A stretch of 64,000 nt of DNA, taken from NCBI GenBank assembly GCA_963921795.1, contig OY997653.1:6009604-6073603 (forward strand), written 5' to 3'. Each line of letters begins with the position of its first letter. Position 1 is the stretch's first letter. This DNA comes from Nannobrachium achirus (Eukaryota > Chordata > Actinopteri > Myctophiformes > Myctophidae). The position numbers and the translations under genes were made by a program. The notes below the pieces were generated by a model that worked only from the letters and a program-made list of their open reading frames with translations, made no database searches and had not been told where the DNA came from. Below, piece after piece: positions 29,592 to 39,676 of the stretch.

Positions 29592-31128
29592 AGTTGTGCA
29601 GATGACCAGGAATTGATTTGATTAGATGTATTTGATTTGCACAACAGTATATATAGTAACGGTCTATGCATAATGTTTGTTTCTTTCCATGGGAAAGATG
29701 GCAGAATAGTTCCTCACTGCTTACATAACACAATTTGAATTGATTAATATTAAAAACCAACAAAACAAAGACAAAATAAATAAAAACTAATAATAAAGTA
29801 AAAGAGGACAACAAAAAATATAAAAGTACATACTGTGCAAAAAAAGACAAAAAATAAATGAAAATGATATGACCACATCCTAGCTAGGGCAGGGGTCGGC
29901 AACCCAAAATGTTGAAAGAGTCATATTGGACCAAAAAAACTAAAAACAAATCCGTCTGGAGCCGCAAAAAATTAAAAGACATATATATGCCTTATACTGT
30001 ATGAAAGCAACACATGCTGTAAGTGTCTGTATTATATTAGCCTACTATCAAAATGACTAAGTAGGCCACAAATAGATAATGAGCGTTCATGATTAAATGT
30101 TTATTTTCCCTGCAGCGCATCCTGGAGAGAATGTTGAAATTTTATATTTATTCTACACATTTTTATAGCATTGTAAAACGTTAAGAATGTTTGTGTCATG
30201 TCTGTCCTCCTAAAAAAAACATTAAAACAAAAATATATTTTTCCCCCATCTTTTTCCATTTTCATATATTGTTGAAAAAGCTCCAGGGAGCCACTAGGGC
30301 GGCGCTAAAGAGCCGCATGCGGCTCTAGAGCCGCTAGGGGAACATACAGTTAAGTGAATCAATTGATTTAATGTTTTATTTTATAAAATAATGGATTAAT
30401 AATCAATCCCTTATTTGGGCATGTCATAGTTAAAACATTTACATTCTTTTGAAAAAATATAAATAGTGAAAACAGACGATCTACAAGCTCACAATTATTA
30501 ATATTTTGCCATTTCTAAACCATTTAAGTGATATTTTATACAACAGTGTGATGCAAAAAGTGTGAGAATACCTTGTAGTACGTTTTCTTATGTTGTTCCA
30601 ATGATCTGTATGACTGTATACAGTATACACAGACCTTTCTGTATGGGTTTCCAGATTAAGATTTTATTTTATTATTAAGATGGCTCAGGGGCCACTCAGC
30701 AAAATACCGCAAATCAAGTGCAGCAAGCTAAAAATTACAGTCCTATTTTGGACGTTTAGACAATGATTTTGTAACACACTACATGGCTAGTCTAAGAATG
30801 ACCATCTATAAGGCTAAACCTAACTGAACAAAAAGATTGCCATGGAATGATTAATGATTTTATTTAGTATATTGTATACGTTTTTGTTTTGTCTGAACTT
30901 TGAGTGTGGTCTTTTGTTGTATTGTATTATGTTGTCTTGTATGTCTTTAAAAAAAACACACTGAAGTGAAAGTAGAAAATATATATATTTGTGACCATGA
31001 CAGGCTGCATAGACACGCCAAAGGGGCCTCAGGTTGAATAGCGCTATATCCTCACCCTATACCTACCCTCTCACACAAACTAACTTCATGTCCTCAGCTT
31101 TTCTCATAATATACGAACAAGTCTTGGT
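29592..31128. other. Intergenic, A/T-rich, with a hAT MITE
   Basis: Apart from the MITE at 29890-30341, the stretch holds a half hairpin module at 30465-30500 (GTGAAAACAGACGATCTACA). No exon was seen. No convincing poly(A) tail follows the semaphorin stop. Confidence 0.5.
29890..30341. mobile_element. hAT MITE (CAGGGGTCGGCAACCC)
   Basis: It starts CAGGGGTCGGCAACCCAAAA and ends in AGAGCCGCATGCGGCTCTAG, both typical of a widespread vertebrate hAT MITE. The last bases of the right terminus seem lost. The left-hand flank CTAGGG recurs at the right edge (GCTAGGGG), suggesting a damaged target duplication. The left terminus resembles that of the complete hAT at 32786. Confidence 0.65.
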
Positions 31129-31419
31129 TTACTGTATGCCCTGGATTTCAAATAAACAAAACTGTGCAAAAAAAACCTTCATGTCCTCTTTGATTACGTC
31201 CATAAATCTCCTCTTTGGTCTTCCTCTCGGCCTCCTGCCTGGCAGTTCCAACCTCAGCATCCTTCTACAGATATACTCACTATCTCTCTGTACATGTCCA
31301 AACCATCTCAGTCTGGCCTCTCTGGCTTTATTTGAAAATATCGAACGTGCACTTATCCCTCTGATGTACTCCTTCCTGATCCTATCAATCCCTCTCACTC
31401 CCAGAGAGAACCTCAACAT
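31129..31419 (-). pseudogene. C-terminal fragment of a LINE reverse transcriptase ORF
   Basis: The 96-residue frame contains RIRKEYIRG, KAREARLRWFGHVQR and RRMLRLELPGRRPRGRPKRR. This is the conserved region after the RT domain in RTE/BovB-like and related LINE proteins. No RT or endonuclease portion is attached, so it is a truncated copy. The exact clade cannot be set from this piece. Confidence 0.7.
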
Positions 31420-32777
31420 TTAAGTCTCTGCTACCCAGCTTTGCTTTATAATTAACTCAAACTATATCACCCGTTCTATACTGGCCCCTCCTTTTCCCCT
31501 CTACACGCTCAATCTTTACGTGAAGCCACACATCGTGCAGTGACACATGGCCTAGGGATGCTAGGGTTAATAATACGCTTCATTTATACAGTATAGTATT
31601 GTTCAGAGTTAGAAAGTGCTGAACAGGAAAATTAACAATGAAGCAATAAAATTATATTCACTTACCTGTACATCTTATATGGGCCACTACACTTTGCTTC
31701 AGCGGCCGTACATGCAGATCCAAAGTCAATGAGCGTGGGGGTCCCGCATGATTTTTTTTTTTGGGGGGGGGGGTCCCTAGAGGGCAGTGAAGTGACGATT
31801 TAAGAACCTTTAAGACCTGCAGTATTTTTCTAAAAATAAGATAGTAGTTTACAAAGGGCTAATCAGGAAAATATGTTACAAAAACAGCAATATGTTGTCA
31901 GGCTTCAGATCTGGGTGGATGATTCCTCTCTTAGCATCTACATTTTGCTGCAACATATTGGTTCTCAGACATTTCCATGCAGAGCACCCCCAATATAGCC
32001 AAAGCCTCTGGCCGCACCCCCAAACAATCACATTTGTATTCCATTTGGTCCCTCTGGCAGCCTCCACTTTAAAGCCTGTGACCTGGAAACAATTGCAGTA
32101 TGTGGTTCTCGAGTTTGATGAAGTCAGACAAGTTAAGTTCCATCACTATTACAACACAAACTTCTAACAGCTTGCCATATGCCACTATAGCTGGGGGACT
32201 GAGACATGAAGTCACAGAGACTGCATGTGCAGCCTTCAGAATTTAAAAGCCAGTCCACTGAAAGAGGAAGACGTGGAAGCAACAAACTTACGTAGGCTGC
32301 AGCATTTTGAGGATCTGAAATAAAATGAATGAGAATGCTGAGATGAAAAGATTATATCACATTGGTTTTACAGTCATTTAAATATAATGTGATTAAAGAC
32401 TTGTCTTATGCCATTATGTCTTTAATAATGATCATCATATTATATTCGTATTATCCAGTAGTGTGTTCTAGACTTTTTTTGAGGGCATAGGCCTACTATA
32501 ATCTATGATCCGCGGCTATTCGTGTGGCCAGGGCATACGCCAGTGCATAATGCCTGTCAGATACGCTACTTTGAAAGGTTCATGAGGGCATACGCTGTAA
32601 AAAAAAAATTCTTCACAGCATACTCCTTATAGTACTGTATATCTACGTGACAGGTAGAACACAGCACTGGTATTATCGGAGGAGTGGATAGAGAAACTAC
32701 ACCAACATTTGATTTTAAACAGACGTAAACATTGCTATAGCAACAGTCTTGTTTATGCCCGCTTTTGTCAAATATAC
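31420..32777. other. Intergenic, no supported gene
   Basis: Mostly A/T-rich DNA with a G homopolymer at 31764-31773. A minus-strand frame at 31876-32067 contains GIIHPDLKPDNILL, which resembles a protein-kinase catalytic loop (HRDLKPDN) with Arg replaced by Pro. No other kinase motif was found nearby. Confidence 0.4.
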
Positions 32778-33176
32778 CGATAGACCAGGGGTCGGCAACC
32801 TATGGCACGCGTGCCAACATTGGCACGCCAGGTGGTAATCACTGGCACGCCGGCAGATTGGGGGATCTTTTTTTTTATTTTTTTATAGCCCTTTTATATG
32901 CGATTGAATAAAATATAAACCCATTGCAAGTCCCCTTTAATGTGTGTGTAAATGAATGTACATGTAATGTACCTTCTGTATGTATTCTGGTATTTATTTT
33001 TTATTTTTACACCTCCATACCTTCTTACTATAACTCTATGCTCCATACCCAAAGCTGCGCTCAGAGCAGCAGCAGTGCTTGATGTACATTACGTCATCTA
33101 CGACGGCCGCTGTGTGTTTGTGCGACACACGTTGTTTTGGCTCCTGTCCACTCTGTCAGTGTAAAACAGAGGCAAA

Positions 33177-35048
33177 ATGGCTAAAAAGGCTAAACTGGAT
33201 GTCCGGACATTCCAGCCTGCTTGGACGGATGAATATGGATTTGTTTTCCAGAAAGACCGGGCCGTCTGTGTTTTATGTCTTGAGAATGTTGTGTGTCGGA
33301 CGTCAAGCGTTAAACGTCACTTTCAAACGAGACATGAAGAGAAATTCAAAGATGCCGCGGACAAGGCAGAGACGATAAAAAAGGCTTTGGGTGAATATGA
33401 GAAGCAAACGAACAGCCTGAAAAGTTTTACCACTGCTAGAAACCATGGCACTGAAGCAAGTTATCAAATTGCCAATTGCATTGCAAAACGTGGAAAGCCA
33501 TTCACCGACGGTGAATACATTAAAGAGGCATTCGAGGTAAGCGCAGATGTTTTGTTTGAGGACTTTCCAAATAAAGAAAAAATCCTGTCAAGAATAAAAG
33601 ATATCCCCACATCAGCCAGAACGGTCCAGCGGCGCGTTGAAGAATTGGCAGAAAATGTGAACTCACAGCAAACTGCTGGGCTGAAAGATGCCACTGTATT
33701 TAGTGTTGGACTTGATGAGAGCGTGGATATAAATGACATGCCACGTTTGGCAGTAATGGCAAGATACTGTGATTCGACTGCTGTAAGAGAAGAACTCTGC
33801 TGCTTAAAGCCAATGCCTGACACAACAAAAGGCGAAGATGTAGCCAAGGTGTTTATCGATCATTTTGAGGAGCGGGGAGTTGATATCACGAAGATATTTG
33901 CAGTTACAACAGACGGCGCTCCTGCCATGGTTGGGAGACACAAAGGAGCTGTCAAATTAATTGAGGATAAAGTCGGCCACCCCGTCATGAAACTGCACTG
34001 CATAATACACCAAGAAAACCTATGTGCAAAAATGTCAAATTCAGATCTTAATACAGTTATGGAGACAGTGTCCAAGATTGTTAACTTTATAGTTAAGCGA
34101 TCTCCTCTAACACACCGACAGTTCAAGTCCCTGCTCGAGGAAGTGGAAAACACACATACTGATCTCCCTCTCTATTCAGCTGTTCGGTGGCTAAGCTGTG
34201 GGAAAGTATTGGACAGATTTGTTGGCTGCTTTGACGCGATCAAAACGTTCCTCGCTGAAAAGGGCCAAGTCTACCCAGAGCTGGAGGATGAGAAGTGGAT
34301 AGTGAAGCTCATGTTCCTCACTGATATCACGGGACATTTCAACGTGCTCAATCGCGGGCTACAAGGTGCGGGGAAGACAGTGTTGGACATGTATGAAATG
34401 TGGGAGAGTTTTGTCGGCAAGCTAGCCGTTTATAAAAAGGACATCGCTTCTTCTACTTTCCGCTACTTCAAACACCTACAGGAGCGTTCAGAGCAGCACA
34501 GGATCAACGTCGCTGAAATCTGCAAGTACATCACTGATCTGGAATCTGAGTTCTTGACACGGTTTGGGGACTTTAGGAAATATCGGCCCATGTTTTCTTT
34601 TTTGATCAAGCCCGACAGCTTTGATGGAGACGAGTTTGATTCATCTCTGATGGATTGGATGGATACACAGGATCTGGAAATGCAGCTGATTGAACTGAAA
34701 CGTTCAGCTTTGTGGATGACAAAGTTTGCACAGCTACGCAAAGACTTGGAAACTGCAGCAGAGAAGGGTGAAAAGGGTGAAAATCCCGGGACTTGCATAT
34801 TCAAGTGTTGGACATCTGTACCAGATAAATTCTGTTGCCTCAAGAACGTTGCACTGGCTCTGTTGTCTGTCTTCGCTTCAACCTACCTCTGTGAGCAAAT
34901 CTTTTCACACATGAAGAACGTGCTCAGCCCCACCCGCAGTTGTTTGACTCTTGACCACTCCGAAGCATGTGTGCAACTTAAAGTGACAAACTACAAGCCC
35001 CAGATAACGCAGCTCAGCAAGGAGAAACAGGGACAGGGATCACACTGA
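33177..35048 (+). CDS. hAT transposase, ZBED/GTF2IRD2-like
   Basis: A 623-residue intronless protein. An N-terminal BED-like zinc finger (CVLC at about 31-34 and HFQTRH at about 49-54) would bind the element ends. The RNase H-like core has the first acidic motif in VGLDESVDI (about 178-186), the second in VTTDGAPAMVGRH, a CIIHQENL motif, and RWLSCGKVLDRF. The C-terminal dimerisation region has STYLCEQIFSHMKNVLSP, with the conserved CEQ.FS.M pattern. Its role is cut-and-paste transposition of the surrounding element. It resembles transposase-derived GTF2IRD2 and ZBED proteins, but perfect termini and target duplications argue for a transposon rather than a domesticated gene. The start at 33177 puts the zinc finger near the N-terminus. 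Confidence 0.93.
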   Translation: MAKKAKLDVRTFQPAWTDEYGFVFQKDRAVCVLCLENVVCRTSSVKRHFQTRHEEKFKDAADKAETIKKALGEYEKQTNSLKSFTTARNHGTEASYQIANCIAKRGKPFTDGEYIKEAFEVSADVLFEDFPNKEKILSRIKDIPTSARTVQRRVEELAENVNSQQTAGLKDATVFSVGLDESVDINDMPRLAVMARYCDSTAVREELCCLKPMPDTTKGEDVAKVFIDHFEERGVDITKIFAVTTDGAPAMVGRHKGAVKLIEDKVGHPVMKLHCIIHQENLCAKMSNSDLNTVMETVSKIVNFIVKRSPLTHRQFKSLLEEVENTHTDLPLYSAVRWLSCGKVLDRFVGCFDAIKTFLAEKGQVYPELEDEKWIVKLMFLTDITGHFNVLNRGLQGAGKTVLDMYEMWESFVGKLAVYKKDIASSTFRYFKHLQERSEQHRINVAEICKYITDLESEFLTRFGDFRKYRPMFSFLIKPDSFDGDEFDSSLMDWMDTQDLEMQLIELKRSALWMTKFAQLRKDLETAAEKGEKGENPGTCIFKCWTSVPDKFCCLKNVALALLSVFASTYLCEQIFSHMKNVLSPTRSCLTLDHSEACVQLKVTNYKPQITQLSKEKQGQGSH

Positions 35049-35215
35049 CTGGTATGCATTTGTTTATTTTCTGTGGCATGCTACATAGCCATTTTTTTTA
35101 TTTCAGCTCTGAAATGTGATGCCTGACTGGTGAATAATGGTGTGGCAAAGCAGATATGTGGGGCGGTTATATGTGTGACTGTTCTCATGTGGATAAAAAG
35201 GGGAAAATCCACTTA

Positions 35216-35645
35216 GTCTGACTGTTCTAACATGAAAATACATATTGCACTGAGTCTGACTGTTCTGATATGAAAATACATATTGCACTGAGTCTGACTG
35301 TTCTGATATGAAAATACATATATTGCACTGAGTCTGACTGTTCTGATATGAAAAAAGAAATGTTGCATTGAATCTGACAGTTCTGATATGAAAGAAAAAG
35401 AAATGTTCTGAGTCTGACAGTTCTGATATGAAAAAGAAATATAGCACTGAGTCTGACTGTTCTGATATGAATGAAAAAGACATGTTCTGAGTCTGACAGT
35501 TCTGATATGAAAAATAAATATAGCACTGAGTCTGACTGTTCTGATATGAATGAAAAAGACATGTTCTGAGTCTGACAGTTCTGATATGAAAAAGAAATAT
35601 AGCACTGAGTCTGACTGTTCTGATATGAAAACGAAATATTGTCCT
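35216..35645. repeat. Minisatellite in the hAT 3' region
   Basis: About a dozen units of GAGTCTGACTGTTCTGATAT with variable A-rich linkers (unit about 28-50 bp). The overlapping minus-strand frames rich in ISEQSDS and IRTVRL repeats come from this array. Confidence 0.92.
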
Positions 35646-35905
35646 TAGTCTATGATTGTTAGTCTAATATTGCACTGAGATCTGAAAGAAAATCAAAAAT
35701 AAATATAGGCCTAATATAGGCATAATCCTATGCACCCCATGTACACAGAATGGACAATAAAAATGGGTGGAAATTGACTTGGACATTTTATTTACATTTT
35801 TAATATGGTACCGGCACACTGACTATCAAGGGAAAAAATATTGGCACTTCATGTCAAAAAGGTTGCCTACCCCTGCGATAGACAATCCATATTTGGTAAC
35901 AGTTT

Positions 35906-36508
35906 TATTATTATTTATTGCCAGACCCAGAGGGTCGGCCTACATAAGGCTTTGTCGGTCGGTCGGTCGGTCTGTCTGTCGGTCGGTCGGTCCCTCTTTT
36001 CCTCAGTGTCCCTCTTTTCCTCAGAGGCACTGCTCATCTGCCCCTCCCTTCCCTTGCTCGGCTGATTGCCTTGAGTGCCGTCACCTGTACGGGACCAGCT
36101 GAGTTGAGTTGGCTGACGAGCTGCTGAGACTATAAATTCCTGTGTGTTCATGTGTTGGTTCAGTGCTGCCAAACATTTGCCCCAGAGCCATACTAGTTGC
36201 CGGACAGGTCAAAGGAGAGAGGCCAGACTAAGATTGATCCACCCCCCCCATTCCTTGCATTCTGATTTTCATTGCGGGTCTGGCACAACCAGGTGACCTG
36301 GTCTAGTTTTTTTAAGATTTGTTTTTGGTCTTTTATGCCTTTATTTGATAGGACAGTAGACTGACAGGAAATGGGGGGAGAGATAGGGAGCGACACGCGG
36401 CAAAGGTCCTCCGGATCGGGAATCGAACCGGCGATGCCCACAGGCATCCATGCCTACACGGCAATGCCCAAGTGGCATGCGCCAGGACCAGCAGGCCAGC
36501 GGGCGCCC
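35906..36508 (-). mobile_element. 603-bp retroposon with tRNA-like head and 19-bp target duplication
   Basis: CCATATTTGGTAACAGTTT occurs at 35887-35905 and again at 36509-36527. Between them the minus strand starts with a tRNA-like SINE head (GCCACTTGGGCATTGCCG region, then CGGTTCGATTCCCGAT as box B at about 36412-36427). It continues with the fish-SINE body around AATAAAGGCATAAAAGACCA, then unrelated sequence with a GGTCGGTCGGTCGG tract, and ends in an AATAATAATAA tail. The duplication lies 3 bp to the right of the hAT target duplication. Confidence 0.8.
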
Positions 36509-36779
36509 CCATATTTGGTAACAGTTTGAGTTTAATAAAAGCAATAAATGGCCATATGTTACAATAATATTGCAGCTAAAAGCTTGATTTATGTTATGTA
36601 GCCCATTACTGCATCACACCACAAATGGTGTTTCTTAGATCTACAAGTGAAGTTATTTGTATTGCAACAATCTGGGAACCCATCGTCAAAGAAGAAAGAA
36701 CGACACCTACCGGTCGGCCTCTCTTCCTTTGACTCTGGGATAGAGAGAAAAAGGGGCGGGGATACATGGAATTCCCCGG

Positions 36780-37130
36780 TTGAGAACGAATTTTAAAACT
36801 AGTTCCGCTTGTAAGCCTGGTCCGCCCCCTGGTTTGGTTCCCACCCGAAACTACTACAGCGGAACTGCTACTCTACACACAGAACACAACAGACAACAAC
36901 AACAACGACGCAACATGGATGCTACTGTGGACGAGGAACTTTTTTCTAGCGTGCTTACGAGAGTTGCTCAATTACACCAAATTGAACAATTAAAACCTCT
37001 TCAGCACATTTGTTTGAAGTACTTGATAGATCGGCGACGACGGCGAGTTGTTTTGCTGCCTGGATTTGGAAAAAAGCCTGGTAATCCTGCTTTCACAGAG
37101 AGAAGGAACAAGGACCCCATCTGCTACTGA
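36780..37130 (+). pseudogene. RecQ-like helicase N-terminal fragment
   Basis: Within this frame, from MDATVDEELFSS at about 36915, the text LKPLQHICLKYLIDRRRRRV followed by VLLPGFGKK resembles the Q motif and Walker A loop (LPTGFGKS) of RecQ-type ATP-dependent helicases. The Thr and final Ser of Walker A are missing, and no DEAH or later motif follows before the stop at 37128. It may be a single 5' exon or a broken retrocopy. The upstream 45 residues are not conserved with anything I recognise. Confidence 0.45.
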
Positions 37131-37229
37131 CCAGTGACCAAGACACGACGAATTTACCCACATTAAGCAAACGTTTATATAGCCTCGGATGTCATGGTGT
37201 GTTGCAATACAGTGGATTGATGTTTTAAA

Positions 37230-37479
37230 TCAATATGGGATGTTATGATAGTGTACATTACAACTTGGCTAACTGCAGTAAGCTAGCGTGTTAGCATACG
37301 GCCGTCTTTTTAACATAACAAAAGACTCCTGCAGCAAGTTTCTAGCTGTGATGATCAATATGGGATGTTATGATAGTGTACATTACAACTTGGCTAACTG
37401 CAGTAAGCTAGCGTGTTAGCATACGGCCGTCTTTTTAACATAACAAAAGACTCCTGCAGCAAGTTTCTAGCTGTGATGT
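37230..37479. repeat. Tandem duplication, 125-bp unit, two copies
   Basis: TCAATATGGGATGTTATGAT through TTTCTAGCTGTGATGA occurs at 37230-37354 and immediately again at 37355-37479, apparently identical apart from the last bases. This indicates a very recent event. Confidence 0.95.
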
Positions 37480-39143
37480 GTGATTTTACTAATTTTACTA
37501 GTGCTTAGGCAATAGTCAGTAGTGGGAAAAGTACTCGCATTCTTTACTTAAGTATCATGCAATACTGCATGTAAGTGGAAGTCTTGTATTCAAAATGTAC
37601 TTGAGTAAAAGTATAAAATATTGGTATCAAAATGTGCCAAAAGCAGAAAGTAGTACTCAAAGTAGGCCTACCCATTATGCAGAATGTACTAACCAAGGTA
37701 CAAATAAGTGTAGTAGTGATTGTACGTTATTTTGCAAGATCTTGTCCTGTGTCACAAAAGATGATGTTATGCTATGAAATAAACAGGTCGTTTTTATTTA
37801 TAGAATAATCTCTCAATAACAGACTCTTTTTCATTTTATTTGATGATGGTTAGCCGTATTGTTTATAAAATAAACCCTACAGTTACGTTGCATTTATGTA
37901 GGCCTACTGTATACTACGTTTACAATGTGTATGATTCTCTCTGTATAATAAACATTTGGTTTGATTAACAAATGTTATGTATCGTTCTATGCACAGATAA
38001 TGTTGCTTAATGTGTATGCCTATGGTACTCTTAATATTTAATGTTAGTATATGAAGCTATATAAAGCTTACTGTACATGGATGGACTGAAAAGCTAATGA
38101 GAGGTTGTGACTGTTTAGCATAGACTACATGCAATCTGCATTTAAATAAGCTGTGTTGGAATGTGTCAATGGCTTGTGAAAATCAAAGAATGCCACTTTT
38201 AATGTGAAACCCATTTAGATTGAAATGGTGGGTCAATGAATAATTCGCTTTATAGTAGCCTAGTTTATATCAGAAACGAAAATGTACAGTGTAGCTACAA
38301 CTTGATGATGGGTAAGATAAGATGTATAGGCACAATCAGGAACAGTTATTGAGACGTTCATAGAAATTGTCAAAATAATTATCACTAAAAGCTGTGGGGA
38401 AAAATGAAGTCGTCCCAGAAGGCCTCATGACGCCGCGACCTCGATAGATGCGTGAAGTAGTATACGGGCCATTGAGGTAGGTCTCCTGCCAACAATGCTA
38501 TGAATACAGCAAACGGCCGGAGCGGATTCTTTAAAAGAAATCGAGTGATAGTGTACATGTTTTTGGCCATGCGCTTTATAAATTTATGCTTTACTTTCTC
38601 AAAAGAGAGTGTACAATCGTAATCAGTGGTGTAAAAAGTACTCAAATATTTTACTTAAGTAAAAGTATCAATACTGCAATGTAGAAATACTCTGTTCCAA
38701 GTAAAATTCCGTTTCAAAATGTACTTGAGTAAAAGTACACAAGTAATGGCATCAACATATACTTAAAGTACTAAAAGTAAAAGTAGAAAATGTTTGAAAA
38801 AGCAGATCTATAAGCTCACAACACGTTGCAATACGACACGTGAGCTTGTAGATCAGCTATTATTTAAATAGCCTGTCTAGGAATAAAATAGGGCTAGTTA
38901 ATGTTAATTAATACATGAGTCTTTTAGACTAGAAGTTGCAACGTTTACATTTACTCTATACTAATAATAACAATACACTAATCTAAATTCATATATTGCT
39001 GCACTTTACTGTAGAATAACAAATGTAGTTCGTATGCCATTCTTCCTTTCATTTAATTCTATTGTTATGCACAACGATTTCCAAAAGCATTCTTTGATTG
39101 TGCAAATAATTGAAAGTGGCAATGTGAAACCCATAAATTGTGT
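37480..39143. other. Intergenic with hAT MITE pieces
   Basis: AAAAGTACTCGCATTCTTTA (37527) and CAGTGGTGTAAAAAGTACTC (38624) mark two members of the same non-autonomous hAT family as at 4779. The second contains a hairpin module at about 38796-38866. The stretch 38201-38250 is an older paralogue of the Rex3 insertion site (39121-39157 joined to 42235-42262). No exon was seen. Confidence 0.5.
38624..38870. mobile_element. hAT MITE remnant with hairpin module
   Basis: It begins CAGTGGTGTAAAAAGTACTC with TACTTAAGTAAAAGTA-type sequence, and includes the palindrome AGCAGATCTATAAGCTCACA...ACGTGAGCTTGTAGATCAGC. It is related to 4779-5125. Confidence 0.55.
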
Positions 39144-39190
39144 GGAAAACCGGGTGGTACTCTCGTACTCGTCTTCTTCCGCTTTTCCGG

Positions 39191-39676
39191 TCAGGGTCCG
39201 GGTCGCGGGGGCAGTATCCTCAGCAGGGAAGCCCAGACAGTCCTCTCCCCAGCCACTTCCACCAGCTCCTCCGGGGGGATCCCGAGGCGTTCCCAGGCCA
39301 GCTGAGAGATATAATCTCTCCAGCGTGTTCTGGGTCGACCCCGAGGTCTCCTCCCGGTTGGACGTGCCCGAAACACTTCCCCAGGGAAGCGTCCGGGAGG
39401 CATCCTAACCAGATGCCCGACCCACCTCAACTGGCTCCTCTCGACGTGTAGGAGCAGCGGCTCTACTCCGAGTCCCTCCCGGATGTCTGAGTTCCTCACC
39501 CTATCTCTAAGGCTTAGCCCAGACACCCTGCGGAGGAAACTCATTTCGGCCGCTTGTACTCGCGACCTCATTCTTTCGGTCATTACCCAAAGCTCATGAC
39601 CATAGGTGAGGATTGGGACGTAGACTGACCGGTAAATCGAGAGCTTTGCCTTGCGGCTCAGCTCTCTTTTCACCAC
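39191..39676 (-). pseudogene. Rex3 ORF C-terminal part, out of frame
   Basis: The frame contains [59 protein letters not shown] and a GRRPRGRPRTRWRDYI segment. This is the conserved domain after RT in Rex3. It overlaps the main frame by a few bases at 39670-39676, which places the frameshift there. As it stands the element cannot make a full-length protein without frameshifting. Confidence 0.88.

Larger units (their letters stand above)
32786..35875 (+). mobile_element. Complete autonomous-looking hAT transposon
   Basis: The termini CAGGGGTCGGCAACCTAT and (reverse complement of the right end) CAGGGGTAGGCAACCT are inverted repeats. The target duplication CGATAGAC is perfect at 32778-32785 and 35876-35883, 8 bp as expected of hAT. 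A single uninterrupted transposase frame occupies the centre and a minisatellite lies 3' of it. With intact ends, intact duplication and intact ORF, recent activity is plausible. Confidence 0.92.

Noticed and set aside
33464-34843. Minus-strand frames within the hAT transposase
   Set aside because: They are antisense shadows of the intact 623-residue transposase.
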